The notes beneath the pieces are model-generated. The model was not told the origin of the DNA, searched no databases, and saw nothing but the letters and a program-made list of their open reading frames with translations. From Anaspis maculata (Eukaryota > Arthropoda > Insecta > Coleoptera > Scraptiidae): DNA of 64,000 nt. Below are positions 23,814 through 34,004 of this stretch, in pieces; positions within the stretch are counted from its first letter, which is position 1, and each line of letters begins with the position of its first letter. Position numbers and translations under genes: made by a program. The DNA lies in assembly GCA_949128115.1 (NCBI GenBank), contig OX421967.1, positions 3,524,070 to 3,588,069 of the forward strand, in the 5' to 3' direction.

Positions 23814-24265
23814 AGCCGCACATTTTACAGTAACGATTCTATCCACCATTCTCTTCCTTGTGCAATTTTGAGTCGATGTAGATACGGAAGAATGCGATTG
23901 ACTCACGTTAACTATTCCATTTTTGCACTTGAACATCGCCCACTGACGTTTCATTCACAAATGTTGACGTTTGACAGCTAGACGACCGCTACGTGCGACA
24001 TTCCGACGTTGTTCATTGCAGCTTGAAAGAAGGAATTAAACACTGAAAAGGAGAAGAAAGTCGCGAAAAATAGGTAGTTGATAGGCAACCAAAAATACAG
24101 CTCAAGTACCTATGGAGTGGAGACGAGTAAGGAAACTGGGCGATGTTCAAGTTCGAAAATGGAATAGTTAACGTAAGTCAATCGCATTCTTTCGTACCTA
24201 CATCGACTCAAAATTGCATAAGGAAAGAGAATGGTGGTGGAGTCGTTACTGTGAAATGTGCGGCT
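23814..24265. repeat. Inverted repeat, arms about 127 bp, spacer about 197 bp
   Basis: The stretch 23814-23940 (AGCCGCACATTTTACAGTAA start) reads as the reverse complement of 24138-24265, with a few substitutions. The spacer contains no frame. It could be a MITE or a local inverted duplication; I saw no target duplication. Confidence 0.75.
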
Positions 24266-24419
24266 TTAGGTGCCCTTTAGATATGACACTGTCGCCTAGA
24301 TGAGCAACCACATGTACTTTGGTACCTTGGTAATTACAGGTAGGTACCTACCTTCCTATCTACCTACGTGAATGGCCTTCAAGTCTATATTTCCTTTATG
24401 TCTTCCAATAAAATGATAT

Positions 24420-24618
24420 TGTTAGGAGAGGATAACAACAACGAATAGGTAAAGAGACTGAGGTTTATTTGCAGAATATACAGGTGGACAGAATTGTTGG
24501 GATGTGCGCACGCATATCTAAGCATGCTTGCTTGTACGCTACCAATAAACCGGTAGTCGATGCCTGAGCACTACAGCATACACTCGTGTATTCATTATAT
24601 CTTCACAGACATACAACA
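24420..24618 (+). repeat. 5' LTR of the plus-strand gypsy element (199 bp)
   Basis: It begins TGTTAGGAGAGG and ends ATACAACA immediately before the primer-binding site. It contains AATAAA within ACCAATAAACCGG near 24541. Boundaries rest on the TG...CA ends, the adjacent primer-binding site, and the matching start of the LTR at 49583. Confidence 0.75.
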
Positions 24619-24633
24619 TGGCGCAGTAGGTAG
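24619..24633 (+). promoter_or_regulatory. Primer-binding site, serine-tRNA type
   Basis: TGGCGCAGTAGGTAG follows the LTR directly. It differs by one base from TGGCGCAGTCGGTAG, the serine-tRNA primer-binding site known from the Drosophila 17.6/297 group of gypsy elements. Confidence 0.7.
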
Positions 24634-24688
24634 TAAAAGTGATTGTGATAGTGAAAAGTATAACGGCTGGTAGTGTTAGTACGAAACA

Positions 24689-25609
24689 ATGCAGAACACC
24701 GCCGGATATCACGCTAAGCCGCCAGTTCCCTTGAAATTCGAGGGGAACATGCCAGAAAATTGGTCGTTTTTCAGACAGAAAGTTGAAATTTATTTGATGG
24801 CCAGCAAACGCGATGGTGACAGTGAAACTGAGAAACTATACATACTATTAAACACTATCGGTGACCGGGCCCTGAAAATTTACAATACGCTGCAATTCGA
24901 AGAGAATGATCCATAAACAGTTGTGTGATGAAGTCTTTGAGAAATTCGAGGAGAAACTTGTGCCTGTAAAAAACGAAACATTCGAGAGATAAGTGTTCAA
25001 CACGAGAAATAAAAAACAGGCCGAGTCCTATGACGACTACATCAGTGAGTTGCAAAAATTAGCAGCCACTTGTGCTTTTGGCGACCTCACTGATAGTCTC
25101 ATCAGAGACGAGCACGTGCTGGGAATTTCGGACCGCCACATCAAGGACAGACTACTTCGTGAAAAAGAGCTTAACCTGAAGCTCTGGAAATTTGCAAAAT
25201 GTGCAGAAAGGACGGAAAAAACAGCTACAAGTCATCAAAGGCGACGCCGACAAGCAGGAGGAGGACGAAGTCAACTGGGCGACACGACGACGCAACGGAA
25301 ATGCAAGGTATCCAGCGCCGCTCAACGGAAGAAATCCATCTAGCACTAACGCTCGAGTTCAACAAAATGGACCACGACAGATGAGTACCTACTTCCAACA
25401 GGGTAATCATTTTCAATCATGTTGTGAATAAATGTCCAGCCTATCAAAAAACATGTTTAGCTTCTAACAAGAAGAATCAGTTCGCTAAAATGTGTAAGAA
25501 CGTTAACTTAGTTGAGGTTGACGACCTAGGTGTAAGTCAGGAGGACTATTTATTTGTTGGAGATACCGATGCAATTAATGGACCCAATAAATGGATAAAG
25601 AATTGCTAA
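24689..25609 (+). pseudogene. Broken gag of the plus-strand gypsy element
   Basis: It starts at 24689 with a capsid-like region (FEGNMPENWSFFRQKVEIYL). It is interrupted by a stop near 24916 and frame changes near 25343, 25384 and 25431. A degenerate CCHC knuckle lies near 25431-25500 (KCPAYQKTC...FAKMC), with a glutamine where the zinc-binding histidine is expected. It supplied the structural protein of the particle; it is now non-functional. Confidence 0.8.
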
Positions 25610-25624
25610 ATGAATAATGATTGA

Positions 25625-28165
25625 AACGTAGAGTTCCGCCTAGATACGGGAGCCGAATGTAATATTCTACCTAACCAAATATTTAAAAAGTTGAAACTCA
25701 AAGAAATCATAAGACTTACTCAAAATAAGGGGGTTATAAGAACGGTTTCGAATCAAGTACAAATGCCGGTTGGCACCTGCAATTTAAATGTAAAAGCTGG
25801 AGACACAAGCTGTGACATAAACTTTCAAGTTTTAGATATCAATAAGACCATTCTTGGTTTGAAAGCGTGTACATCACTAAAATTGTTAGCAAGAACGGAT
25901 GAAGTCGATACAGTACTATTGAATCGCTGTGATAAAAAAGGAAGAAATGAACTACTACACAAATATGCGGACGTTTTCAAAGGTATAGGATGTAAAATGC
26001 GACTTATAAGATTGAACTAAGTCCAAATGCGGTACCAAGAGTTCACCCGCCGCGGAAAGTACCCTTTGCTCTGTACAAAAAGTTGAAAAATAAGCTCAGT
26101 GAACTGGAAAAACAACAAATGATCAAAGAAGTTGATGAGCCAGCAGAATGGGTCAATTCGTTGGTTATTGTCTCGAAGAAAAATGTTGATATTAGAATCT
26201 GTATGGATCCCAAAGATTTGAATAATGCTGTCAAAAGGGAACATTTTTATATACCAACTCTAGAGGACATAGCGTGTAAATTGAAAGGTGCCAAAATCTT
26301 CGGTGTTCTTGACTGCTCAAACGGGTTCTGGCAAATCAAACTTCGGGAGGAAAGCTGTGAACTATGCACCTTCAATACACCGTTTGGACGGTATTGTTTC
26401 CTGAGACTGCCTTATGGTATAGTTTCGGCACCAGAGGTGTTCCAAAAACGAATTAGAGAGATATTTGACGGTCAAGAGGGAGTTGACACGTACATTGACG
26501 ACATTTTGGTGTATGAAAAAAGCCAAAAAGAGCATAACGAGCGTCTAGAAGAAGTTCTGAAATCAGCTCCAGAGCACGGCTTTAAATATAATGAAAACAA
26601 GTGTCATTTTGCTGTCAACTATTTATATGAGCTACATAATCAGTGAAAAGGGATTGGAAATCGATCCCAATAAAGTGAAAGCTATTGTTGAAATGGAAAG
26701 ACCAACATACAAAAAAGCAATCGAAAGATTCTTAGGCACAGTTAATTATGATTATAAGTATGTAACAAATTTTACGTACGTAACAGCTCTTTTGAAAGAA
26801 TTACTCAAAAAAGAGGTATGCTTTCATTGGAATGAACGCCACGAGAACGCTATCAATGCACTAAAAGTGTTATTGAGCAAGGCACCAGTGCTGGACTCCT
26901 TTTCTGTTGATGACCCTATAGCAATATCATGCGATACGTCAAGTAAAGGGTTCGGTGTAGTCTTAATGCAAAATCACAAACCTATATCATTCATGTCGAA
27001 AGCTTTCACAGATTCTCAGAAACGCTGGGCCCAAATAGAAAAAGAGATGCTGGCGGTTGTCTTTGCTTGCCATAAATTTCATCAGTTTATTTATGGCCGG
27101 ACGGATGTTACCATTGAAAACGACCATAAACCTCTAATGAGCATTTACAAGAAACCCCTCCTATCAGCACCGGTGCGCTTACAAACGATGTTGCTCCTTC
27201 TACAACCTTACACCTTCAATTTAGTGTACAAAAAGGGCACGGAATTGGTAATAGCGAATACACTTTCTCGAAGTTTTATTTCAGACACCGACAAACAATT
27301 TGAGGAAAAATGTGAGCAAATAGAGCATCAGCTATGCATGGTAACAGAAACGTTACCATTCTCTGAGGAGAAACTGGAGCAATTTACAGAAGAGACTCGG
27401 AAAGACGAGAGTTTAGTAAATTTGGCCACACTTATCCACGATGGACTTCCGGACGAAAAAAATAAAATGAATGCTGATTTGAAAATTTATTGGCCATTCC
27501 GTGATGAGCTCTCAACAAACGACAGCATAATTTTCAAAAATGAACGAGTTGTAGTTCCAGCAACATAACGCAGAGAAATGTTGAAGCTTCTGCACAAAAC
27601 ACTTTTGGGAAAAGAAAAAACAAAGTTGCGAGCCCGAGACATTTTCTTTTGGCCTGGAATGAGCAATGACATCGACAATTTAATCGATAACTGTGAGATC
27701 TGTTTAAGTTTTAAAAGAAATCAAAAGCAACCGCTAATACCACATAAAATACCAAATATTATTTGGGAAAAAAATTGGTGTTGACATGTTTGATACGGAC
27801 AAAGGAAAATACGTAATAGCGATCGACTATTTTTCCAAATTTCTGGAAGTACGGCAAATCAAAAGTAGCAATTTTGCCGAAGTAACAACATTTCTTGAAG
27901 AAATATTCTGCCGACATGGAATCCCTTCCGTTGTTATGACGGATAATGGGCCGCCTTTCAATGGGCATAATTTCGAAGAATTCAGTAAACAATGGTGTTT
28001 CACACATGGAACATCAAGCCCCCATTATCCAAAATCCAATGGACAGGTAGAAAGGGCCGTGGGTACGGTGGAAAAAACAATAAAGAAAGCGGAATTGGCC
28101 GGCTCAGACATTCACTTGGTTATTCTTGAATTGATGAATACACCGCTATCGCACAAATTACCAAG
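25625..28165 (+). pseudogene. Broken pol: protease, reverse transcriptase, RNase H, integrase
   Basis: Protease: FRLDTGAECN near 25635. Reverse transcriptase at about 26000-26700 has the LDCSNGFWQ and YIDDILVY motifs, with a frame break near 26630. RNase H lies at about 26920-27260 (SCDTSSKGFG, IEKEMLAVV, NDHKPL). Integrase spans 27578-28165. Its HHCC finger has lost the second histidine (LHKTLLGKEK), and a stop follows near 27783. The catalytic core remains: IDYFSKF, TDNGPPF, NGQVERAV (D, D, E). Several breaks prevent expression as one polyprotein. Confidence 0.9.
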
Positions 28166-28720
28166 TCCGGTTCATCAAAGTTTCAGTATATCTAGACGAC
28201 ATTTTGATCCCGGCTCATAGCATTGAAGAATCATTAAACACACTACGTCAAGTTTTAAAAATCTTCCGGGAAAAGGGGTTCACTTTCAAACTGAAGGAAT
28301 GCTGCTTCCTTAAAACCACCATCGAATATCTTGGAAACGAAATATCCTTAAACACTATTCGCCCAGCTAGAGCCAAAATCAACGCAATCTTAGTCTTCCC
28401 TGTCCCCACGACTACCCACCAGGTTCGACAGTACTTGGGATTAACAGGCTATTTTGGGAAATTTGTTCCCGTCTATGCTGCCAAATCTAGACCCCTGAGC
28501 CGTCTGTTATGCCGTGACGTTCTGTGGGAGTGAGGAAAGGCCCAAGAGGATGCATTTTTGTGTTTGAAACGACACCTGACCTCAGAACCGATTCTTTGCG
28601 CGTTCAATCCTGACCTACAAATCAGGTTATACACAGACGCAAGCCGTTTAGGTGTTGCGGGTATTCTTGTTCAAGTTGACAACAAAGTCGAAAAGGTCGT
28701 CTCGTATTTTAGTCGGCTTG
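28166..28720 (+). pseudogene. Fragment of a second, different gypsy pol
   Basis: Immediately after the first element, a frame reads VYLDDILIPAHS (reverse transcriptase active site) and then the connection region (YLGNEIS, QYLGLTGYF). It continues into RNase H (LYTDASRLGVAGILVQ) and ends at VVSYFSR near 28715. A stop at 28531-28533 breaks it. This is the centre of another pol, lacking both ends. Its right edge coincides with the start of the large palindrome. Confidence 0.8.
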
Positions 28721-29306
28721 TCATATATACTTCTTATTCATTTAAGTAGTTTTTCGAACGATTGATGATTTTGAGAAAGATGTTTTTTAAATTTTTATAA
28801 ACATTGAAACTTTTGTTTTTCATTTCTTAGCAACTCAAGCACCGATAGTTGGACTCATTTCGAGATCACCCGAACGAGCGAAACCGAGCTAAATGACGCC
28901 AAGCTTGAAACAAACTCTCGAACAAACTCCTCGACCTCCCGTGTTCTATCGCAAATCTACTCTTCTTCTCAGAAAACAAGGAACGTTTCAATTCTCAAAA
29001 TTGGACCGTTACACCAACTAGAACTTAGTTTTTGATGAAAATTGGGTATACAAGGTAAAAAAAAGTAACTATTATTCAAATAAAGCGTATATTCTTGCAA
29101 ATAAATATTCTACAACATAAGCATATTATGTGAAGCTCACACGTGATTGATGAAGTTGAAAGAGAACTTTGTACTCAGAAACATTTGTAAAAACGTCTTC
29201 ACATGATACCGGAGATGAATACTGCCTTCCATTAAAAAACACTTTTTGTGGGCCTGCAGTGGGAAAATTTTTCCCAGGCTTGGTATTTGATGTGAACATT
29301 GCGCAC

Positions 29307-30410
29307 TTACGGAACAACTGCCCGTATGATCGCATCGAACGGTTTTCGGCACAGTGGGCAAGTCTTGTTCATCGACAAGGAACAATCGACACAGCAGGCG
29401 ATGTGGCTGCAAGGAATGAAGAGCACCTCGACGTCATTTGTGTAGCACACCTTGCACAGGGGAGTACCCCGGCGTTCGCCAACTTCATCGCTCAAGCCCT
29501 TTTTCTGTTCTTTGCACTCGACACTTTTATCTTTTTCGGTGGAAACGTCCGTGCTCCTGTCAAACTGAACTTCATCGACGTAGTCCTTGCCTTTCTTCAA
29601 GAGAAGGTATTGACAGTCGGGATACCAGGTGGCGTGCTCTTCCCACGGTTCGTCGTTTTCTTCCCAGTTTGTGAGTTCACCATCGCAGTGGTAGCAAACG
29701 GTTAGATCGCTACTTCCCTCGTAGAAAAATCCGCAGGCTGATAGAACGTCCGGTCTTTGCTTCAACGATTTGGGCCAGGTCTGAAAGCTTTCCATCCGAC
29801 TCTGGTAAGTCGAGTATTTCGGATGAAAGCTCGGTGTGGGAGCCATAGCCATGCCGTGCTGGATCAGCCAGCATGCAGATGTTTTATCTTCGGGTACAGA
29901 ATTTGGGAAGCAGTCATAGTTCCCGCATACATCTCGGCCAGCTGGTGGTGCCGGACTCATTTCGGCTTCAACCGGTGACGAAGATGTCACTTCGATACTC
30001 GTTGGTCTGGATCCTGTAACAGACCTAACAGCTGTGCGTTTCAACACAAACGCACAGCTGGGCGACCACTTGCGGTGTTCTTCCATGGGATCATCGAAAG
30101 GCTCCCAGCTATGCCCTTCAATGCCACACCAGGGACACTTTACAACGTCGCGGTAATGCAAAAAGTAGAATCCTGCTGCGGCGAAGCGTTCAACCGCAAT
30201 GAAATCGTGAGGCCAACCTCTGAAGGTTTGAAGACGGACCCTTTCGTCCTTCAAATCGTACTCGAGTTGAACGTCTTCTTGTTTCCGTTCGAGTCCACTG
30301 TCAACTTCGCATATTTCGGCTTTGATCATGCCTGCTGGTACTTTAAGCGACTTCAAAGTAACGCTGTTAGTCGGAGTGCAGCTTATCGGAGAGATGAGAG
30401 TGTCACACAT
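29307..30410 (-). CDS. Inhibitor-of-apoptosis protein, two BIR domains plus RING (367 aa), left copy
   Basis: Predicted E3 ubiquitin ligase that restrains caspases, cytoplasmic. BIR1 has zinc ligands C92, C95, H112, C119 (VKCPWCGIEG, then EEHRKWSPSC). BIR2 has C239, C242, H259, C266. The C-terminal C3HC4 RING has C319, C322, C334, H336, C339, C342, C351, C354. No CARD or UBA domain. The size and BIR-BIR-RING order match insect IAPs of the DIAP1 type. I start at the ATG at 30410: a TTTGTTACAG acceptor ends at 30417, so the 11 upstream in-frame codons (MNDIFILLQET) are mainly intronic. The copy at 40351 differs at about 22 of 367 positions. All zinc ligands are intact. Confidence 0.93.
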   Translation of the reverse strand: MCDTLISPISCTPTNSVTLKSLKVPAGMIKAEICEVDSGLERKQEDVQLEYDLKDERVRLQTFRGWPHDFIAVERFAAAGFYFLHYRDVVKCPWCGIEGHSWEPFDDPMEEHRKWSPSCAFVLKRTAVRSVTGSRPTSIEVTSSSPVEAEMSPAPPAGRDVCGNYDCFPNSVPEDKTSACWLIQHGMAMAPTPSFHPKYSTYQSRMESFQTWPKSLKQRPDVLSACGFFYEGSSDLTVCYHCDGELTNWEENDEPWEEHATWYPDCQYLLLKKGKDYVDEVQFDRSTDVSTEKDKSVECKEQKKGLSDEVGERRGTPLCKVCYTNDVEVLFIPCSHIACCVDCSLSMNKTCPLCRKPFDAIIRAVVP

Positions 30411-30589
30411 GGTTTCCTGTAACAAAATAAAAATGTCATTCAATCATATGATGGTGAGCTGCAATGAATTTCAGAATTTATACGACTTATGGCAGAGAAA
30501 GGTAAGTGAATCATAGAAACAAACGTGATGAATAGGTATTTACACTACTGGCCCGCCACTAGCTTCAACTGCTGACACAAGAATCTTCA

Positions 30590-33015
30590 GAAATCTCACA
30601 GAAGTCTTTAATAAAAATCCCTGGAGATTTTTCAAAATTCTCGTAATCTTTCAAAGCTCCTAGAAACCTCATACAAAATTCCCAGCTATTCCGCAGGAAT
30701 CCTCAATTTTTTTGAGAAATACCTACATACCTACAAAATCTCTTGAAAACTCTCGGAAGTCCCGTAGAACTCTCTAAAAATCCATAGAAGGTGTCAGAGC
30801 ATATTCAGAAATTCCATACAAATTTTCAGGACCCCGTAAAAAATTCAAAATCTCTAGAAATTCCCATGAAAGTTCTCAGAAACTCTGTAGAAATCCATAG
30901 AAATTCTCAAAAATTCCGCAGAAATCTCTGAAAGTCCCCAGGAATCTTCTAGAAATCTCAAATGTAATCCTGTAGAGACCTTAAGAGATCCGTCGAATTT
31001 CCGTAGCAATCTTGAAAAATCCCTTGAACTCCCGTAGAATTTGGGAATCTCCAGATCTCTAGTTTTCCAAAATATTGTAGAAATATTGAGAAATTCCCGG
31101 AAATCCCGTACAGATGTTGAGAAAATAATTCTCTATAAAAATTTCATTTCACTAGAAATCTTGTGAAATCTTCAAAAATCTTTAGAAATTCCTGGAACTG
31201 CTTCAGAAATCTTGAGAAATCTATGAATTTTTAAGAATCAATACAAATTTCTTGGAATTCCCTAGAAACCCCGTGGAAATCTTTCGAAAATCTTGAGAAT
31301 CTTGTAGCAATCTAGAAATTTTCACAGGAACCCTAAAAAATTTCGGGAATACATTTGGGTATTACGTAGAAATCTGTATAAATGCTCAAAAGGTCCTCAA
31401 AAATCTCGTAGAAATCCCTAGAAATCTCACACAAATCTTCATAAATTTCTGGAAAACTCGCAGAAATCTTCTTTTAAATCTCTTTGAAAATTTAAAAAAA
31501 ATATTTTTGAAATCCCTGTAAATCTAGTATAAATCTGCAGAAATCGATAGTGATTCTCAAAAATACTAAGCAACTTTCAGGATTCCCATACTAATCAACA
31601 GGAATCCGTAGAGATCCAGCAGAAATCTTCAAAAATCCCTAGAAATATTCTAGAAATCTTTGAACTCATACAAATCTTCAGAAATCCCTGAACTCTTGAA
31701 AATAAACTCAGTCGGAAGAGGGAATAAAATTGAAAGGAGAAACAAAATCCTCAGAAATCTTGTAGAAATATTCAAAAGCTCTCAAAAATCTTGTAAAGAT
31801 ATTCAGAGATAGGTAATAAACTGTGCAAACCTTGAGAAAATCCAAGATAACCGTGGGTATTCTGAGAACTCCCTAAAACTCCGTGCAATTCTTAGAAATC
31901 TTGTAGAAATTTCTTGAGATCTTTAAAAATCCTTAAAAATTCCAAAGAAATATTGGAAAGCTCAGAAACTTCATGCAAATCTCCAGTCTATCTGTAGAAA
32001 TCTTGAACACAATAGAAATCACATACACATCTTCAATCTCAGAACTCTATGAACATTTTCAGATATCCTTAGAAATCCCTAGTGGACCCCGTGAAAATCT
32101 CTGTAAATCACTAGAAATTTTGTAGGAATCTCCAGAAATCCTTACAAATTCCGTATAAAAATTCAGAAACCTCTAGAAATCCAAAACGAATCTTTGGGAA
32201 TCCTTAGAGATCCTTTTGGAATGTACAGCAACCCTGTGTAGTAGTAGTATCCTGTAAAAATCTTCACAAATCTCTAGAAATTCTTCATAAATCTCACGAG
32301 AATCTTTATGGATCCCTAGAAATGTGACACAAATCTTTATGATTCTTAGAAATCCTACAGAAAGAATTGAAGAATCCATATGAATTCTTGAGAATCCTCA
32401 ACATTCCCAAAAAACTCCTACAAAATTTTGTAGAAATTGGAGATCTTCGAAAGTGCCTTAGAAATCTCCAAGAACTCATGGCAATTCTTGGAAATAGTTG
32501 TAAATTTTTGAAATTTCTCACGAATCGTCATGAATCCAATAGATATCCCGTAGAAATCCTTGAAAAATCCCCGAAAACTACTGGAGATCCAGTAAAAATA
32601 TCTAGAAATTCCATGATATTCTCTAAAAATTCCATAGAATCTTTAGAACTGCTTATAATATCTCAGAAATTATTGTAAATTCCATAGAAGCCTATTTGTA
32701 ATCCTTGGGAACTGTTAGGATATTAAGGGATTCTTGAAGATAATTGGTTATCTGCAGAAATCCCTAGAATTGTCGTAGAGATCCCTGGAAAAAATTCCTC
32801 AGAGAAAACTACTGAAATCCTTAGAAATCCTCATAAACCCGCAAAATCCGCGAATTTCTTCATGAAAATTCCGTAAGTCTTTGAGAGTCTCTACAAATCT
32901 TATAGAAATCTTTCGAGATTCCTATGACTATCAGATCTCGTAGAAATTTTTGGAAGTCCCTAGAAATTTTTAGAATATTCCAGAAATCCTATACAGATGT
33001 CCAGAAATCTATAGA
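30590..33015. repeat. Degenerate AGAAATCT tract, left arm
   Basis: About 2.4 kb is dominated by loosely repeated 10-14 base words such as TAGAAATCTC, CAGAAATCCC and TTCAGAAATC, with no fixed period. It lies inside the probable leader intron of the IAP gene. The short open frames in it (for example at 32173-32678) are artefacts. Confidence 0.8.
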
Positions 33016-33056
33016 AAAGAAAAAAACGCCTGTGCATTTATGGGCCGGCTGATTCC

Positions 33057-33333
33057 CACGTGCTCGCGACAAGAAACACAGCTCAATACCCAATCTCGGA
33101 TCACGTGGGAATCAGATGACCTATCAGACGACCCACGTGTAAGTTGCACGTGGACGTACCACGTGGAAATTGCTTATTTAGATCTAAAACCAGCTCTAAA
33201 TGGAAAAAAACTTTCCGAAATCGAGGTAGATTGGTACCTCGATCAGCGTGAAATGCCACAAACCATATTTTTTCAACTTTGTCAAAGATAACCAATCATG
33301 AGTAGGGGAATTTACATTGACGCATGCCACGTG
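33057..33333. promoter_or_regulatory. Cluster of six CACGTG E-boxes, left arm
   Basis: CACGTG occurs at 33057, 33102, 33134, 33147, 33160 and 33328. This palindromic hexamer is the class bound by bHLH factors such as Myc/Max or USF. The cluster lies just inside the proposed leader intron (donor at 33516 on the minus strand), a plausible enhancer position for the IAP gene. Regulatory function is an inference. Confidence 0.5.
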
Positions 33334-33510
33334 GCACGAGCTCTCAGCAAATACCTTCCAAATATCCGATTATTGTTTGAAAATCGCATCTGCCGTGTCG
33401 AAAAAAAAAATTGAAAAAATTGCTGTTTTGCACTGTCTCAATTCAAAATTTGCGTTCAAATTCAGGCAGTACAGATCTAATATTACGTAAAATAAGTGAT
33501 AAAAATAAAA

Positions 33511-33960
33511 ACTCACCATTCTAATAACTTAGGTAAACGAGTAGTTTTTCAGACAAGTAGGTACAATTCAGAACTGTTGGGTTTCAACTTCTAACCACCA
33601 ATAAACGCGCCGGTACACTGTACGTAGATATTTATGCACTTTACCAGACGGAATATTCTTTGGGAAGACTTAGAACACGACTGAGCTATGAACGAGCTGA
33701 ATAAGGGATTGAGCGAATTGTATAACTGTTTGTATACCTATGTATAAACGATACAGGTAAGAATAAGGAAGGTACATGGTCAGCTGAATGGGCTGTGAAG
33801 CAGGTAGAAGACCTTCCCCTATTATGGAGCTCTTGCCACAAATTTCGACCAAAGTTTGAGTACAATTGAGTCCTAAATAAAGGAACATGTCGAGTTTAGC
33901 CAAAAGAGCCTGATTGGATAAAAGGTCTATTGTGTATTATGGTACCTACCCTTGAGGTTT
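33511..33960 (-). promoter_or_regulatory. Probable leader exon and promoter region of the left IAP gene
   Basis: On the minus strand, TTAGAATG followed by GTGAGTTTTT gives a consensus donor whose intron begins at 33516. Joined to the acceptor at 30417 it would make a 3.1-kb leader intron. The same exon-donor block is conserved in the right arm (36892), and a weaker version lies in the spacer near 34650. No TATA box was identified with confidence. Confidence 0.45.
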
Positions 33961-34004
33961 TAGGAGTTGAATAGAAAGTTTCCTAGAAAGAATAGAATGT
34001 AAAA

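Larger units (their letters stand above)
24420..28165 (+). mobile_element. Decayed Ty3/gypsy LTR retrotransposon, 3' end missing
   Basis: The order LTR, primer-binding site, gag, protease, reverse transcriptase, RNase H, integrase identifies Ty3/gypsy (Metaviridae) organisation. Frames are broken by several stops and shifts, so it is not autonomous. No 3' LTR follows: sequence changes abruptly near 28165 into a different gypsy fragment. The pol resembles that of the minus-strand element at 49.4-53.6 kb, and both LTRs start TGTTAG.AGAG, so they belong to related families. Confidence 0.9.
28721..34004. repeat. Left arm of the large IAP palindrome (5.28 kb)
   Basis: The reverse complement matches 36397-42050. 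The outer boundary is TCATATATACTTCTTATTC (28721) against its complement ending at 42050. The inner boundary is GAAAGAATAGAATGTAAAA (ending about 34004) against its complement from 36397. The arm holds an IAP gene, its downstream DNA, a degenerate AGAAATCT tract, an E-box cluster and a probable leader exon. Confidence 0.9.

Noticed and set aside
29169..29705. Plus-strand 178-codon frame opposite the left IAP gene
   Set aside because: It is antisense to the conserved BIR2 and RING coding sequence; the minus-strand product explains the conservation.
29307..30443. Viral origin of the IAP genes
   Set aside because: Baculoviruses carry related genes, but here there is a leader splice acceptor and a duplicated host-type promoter, and no other viral gene is near.
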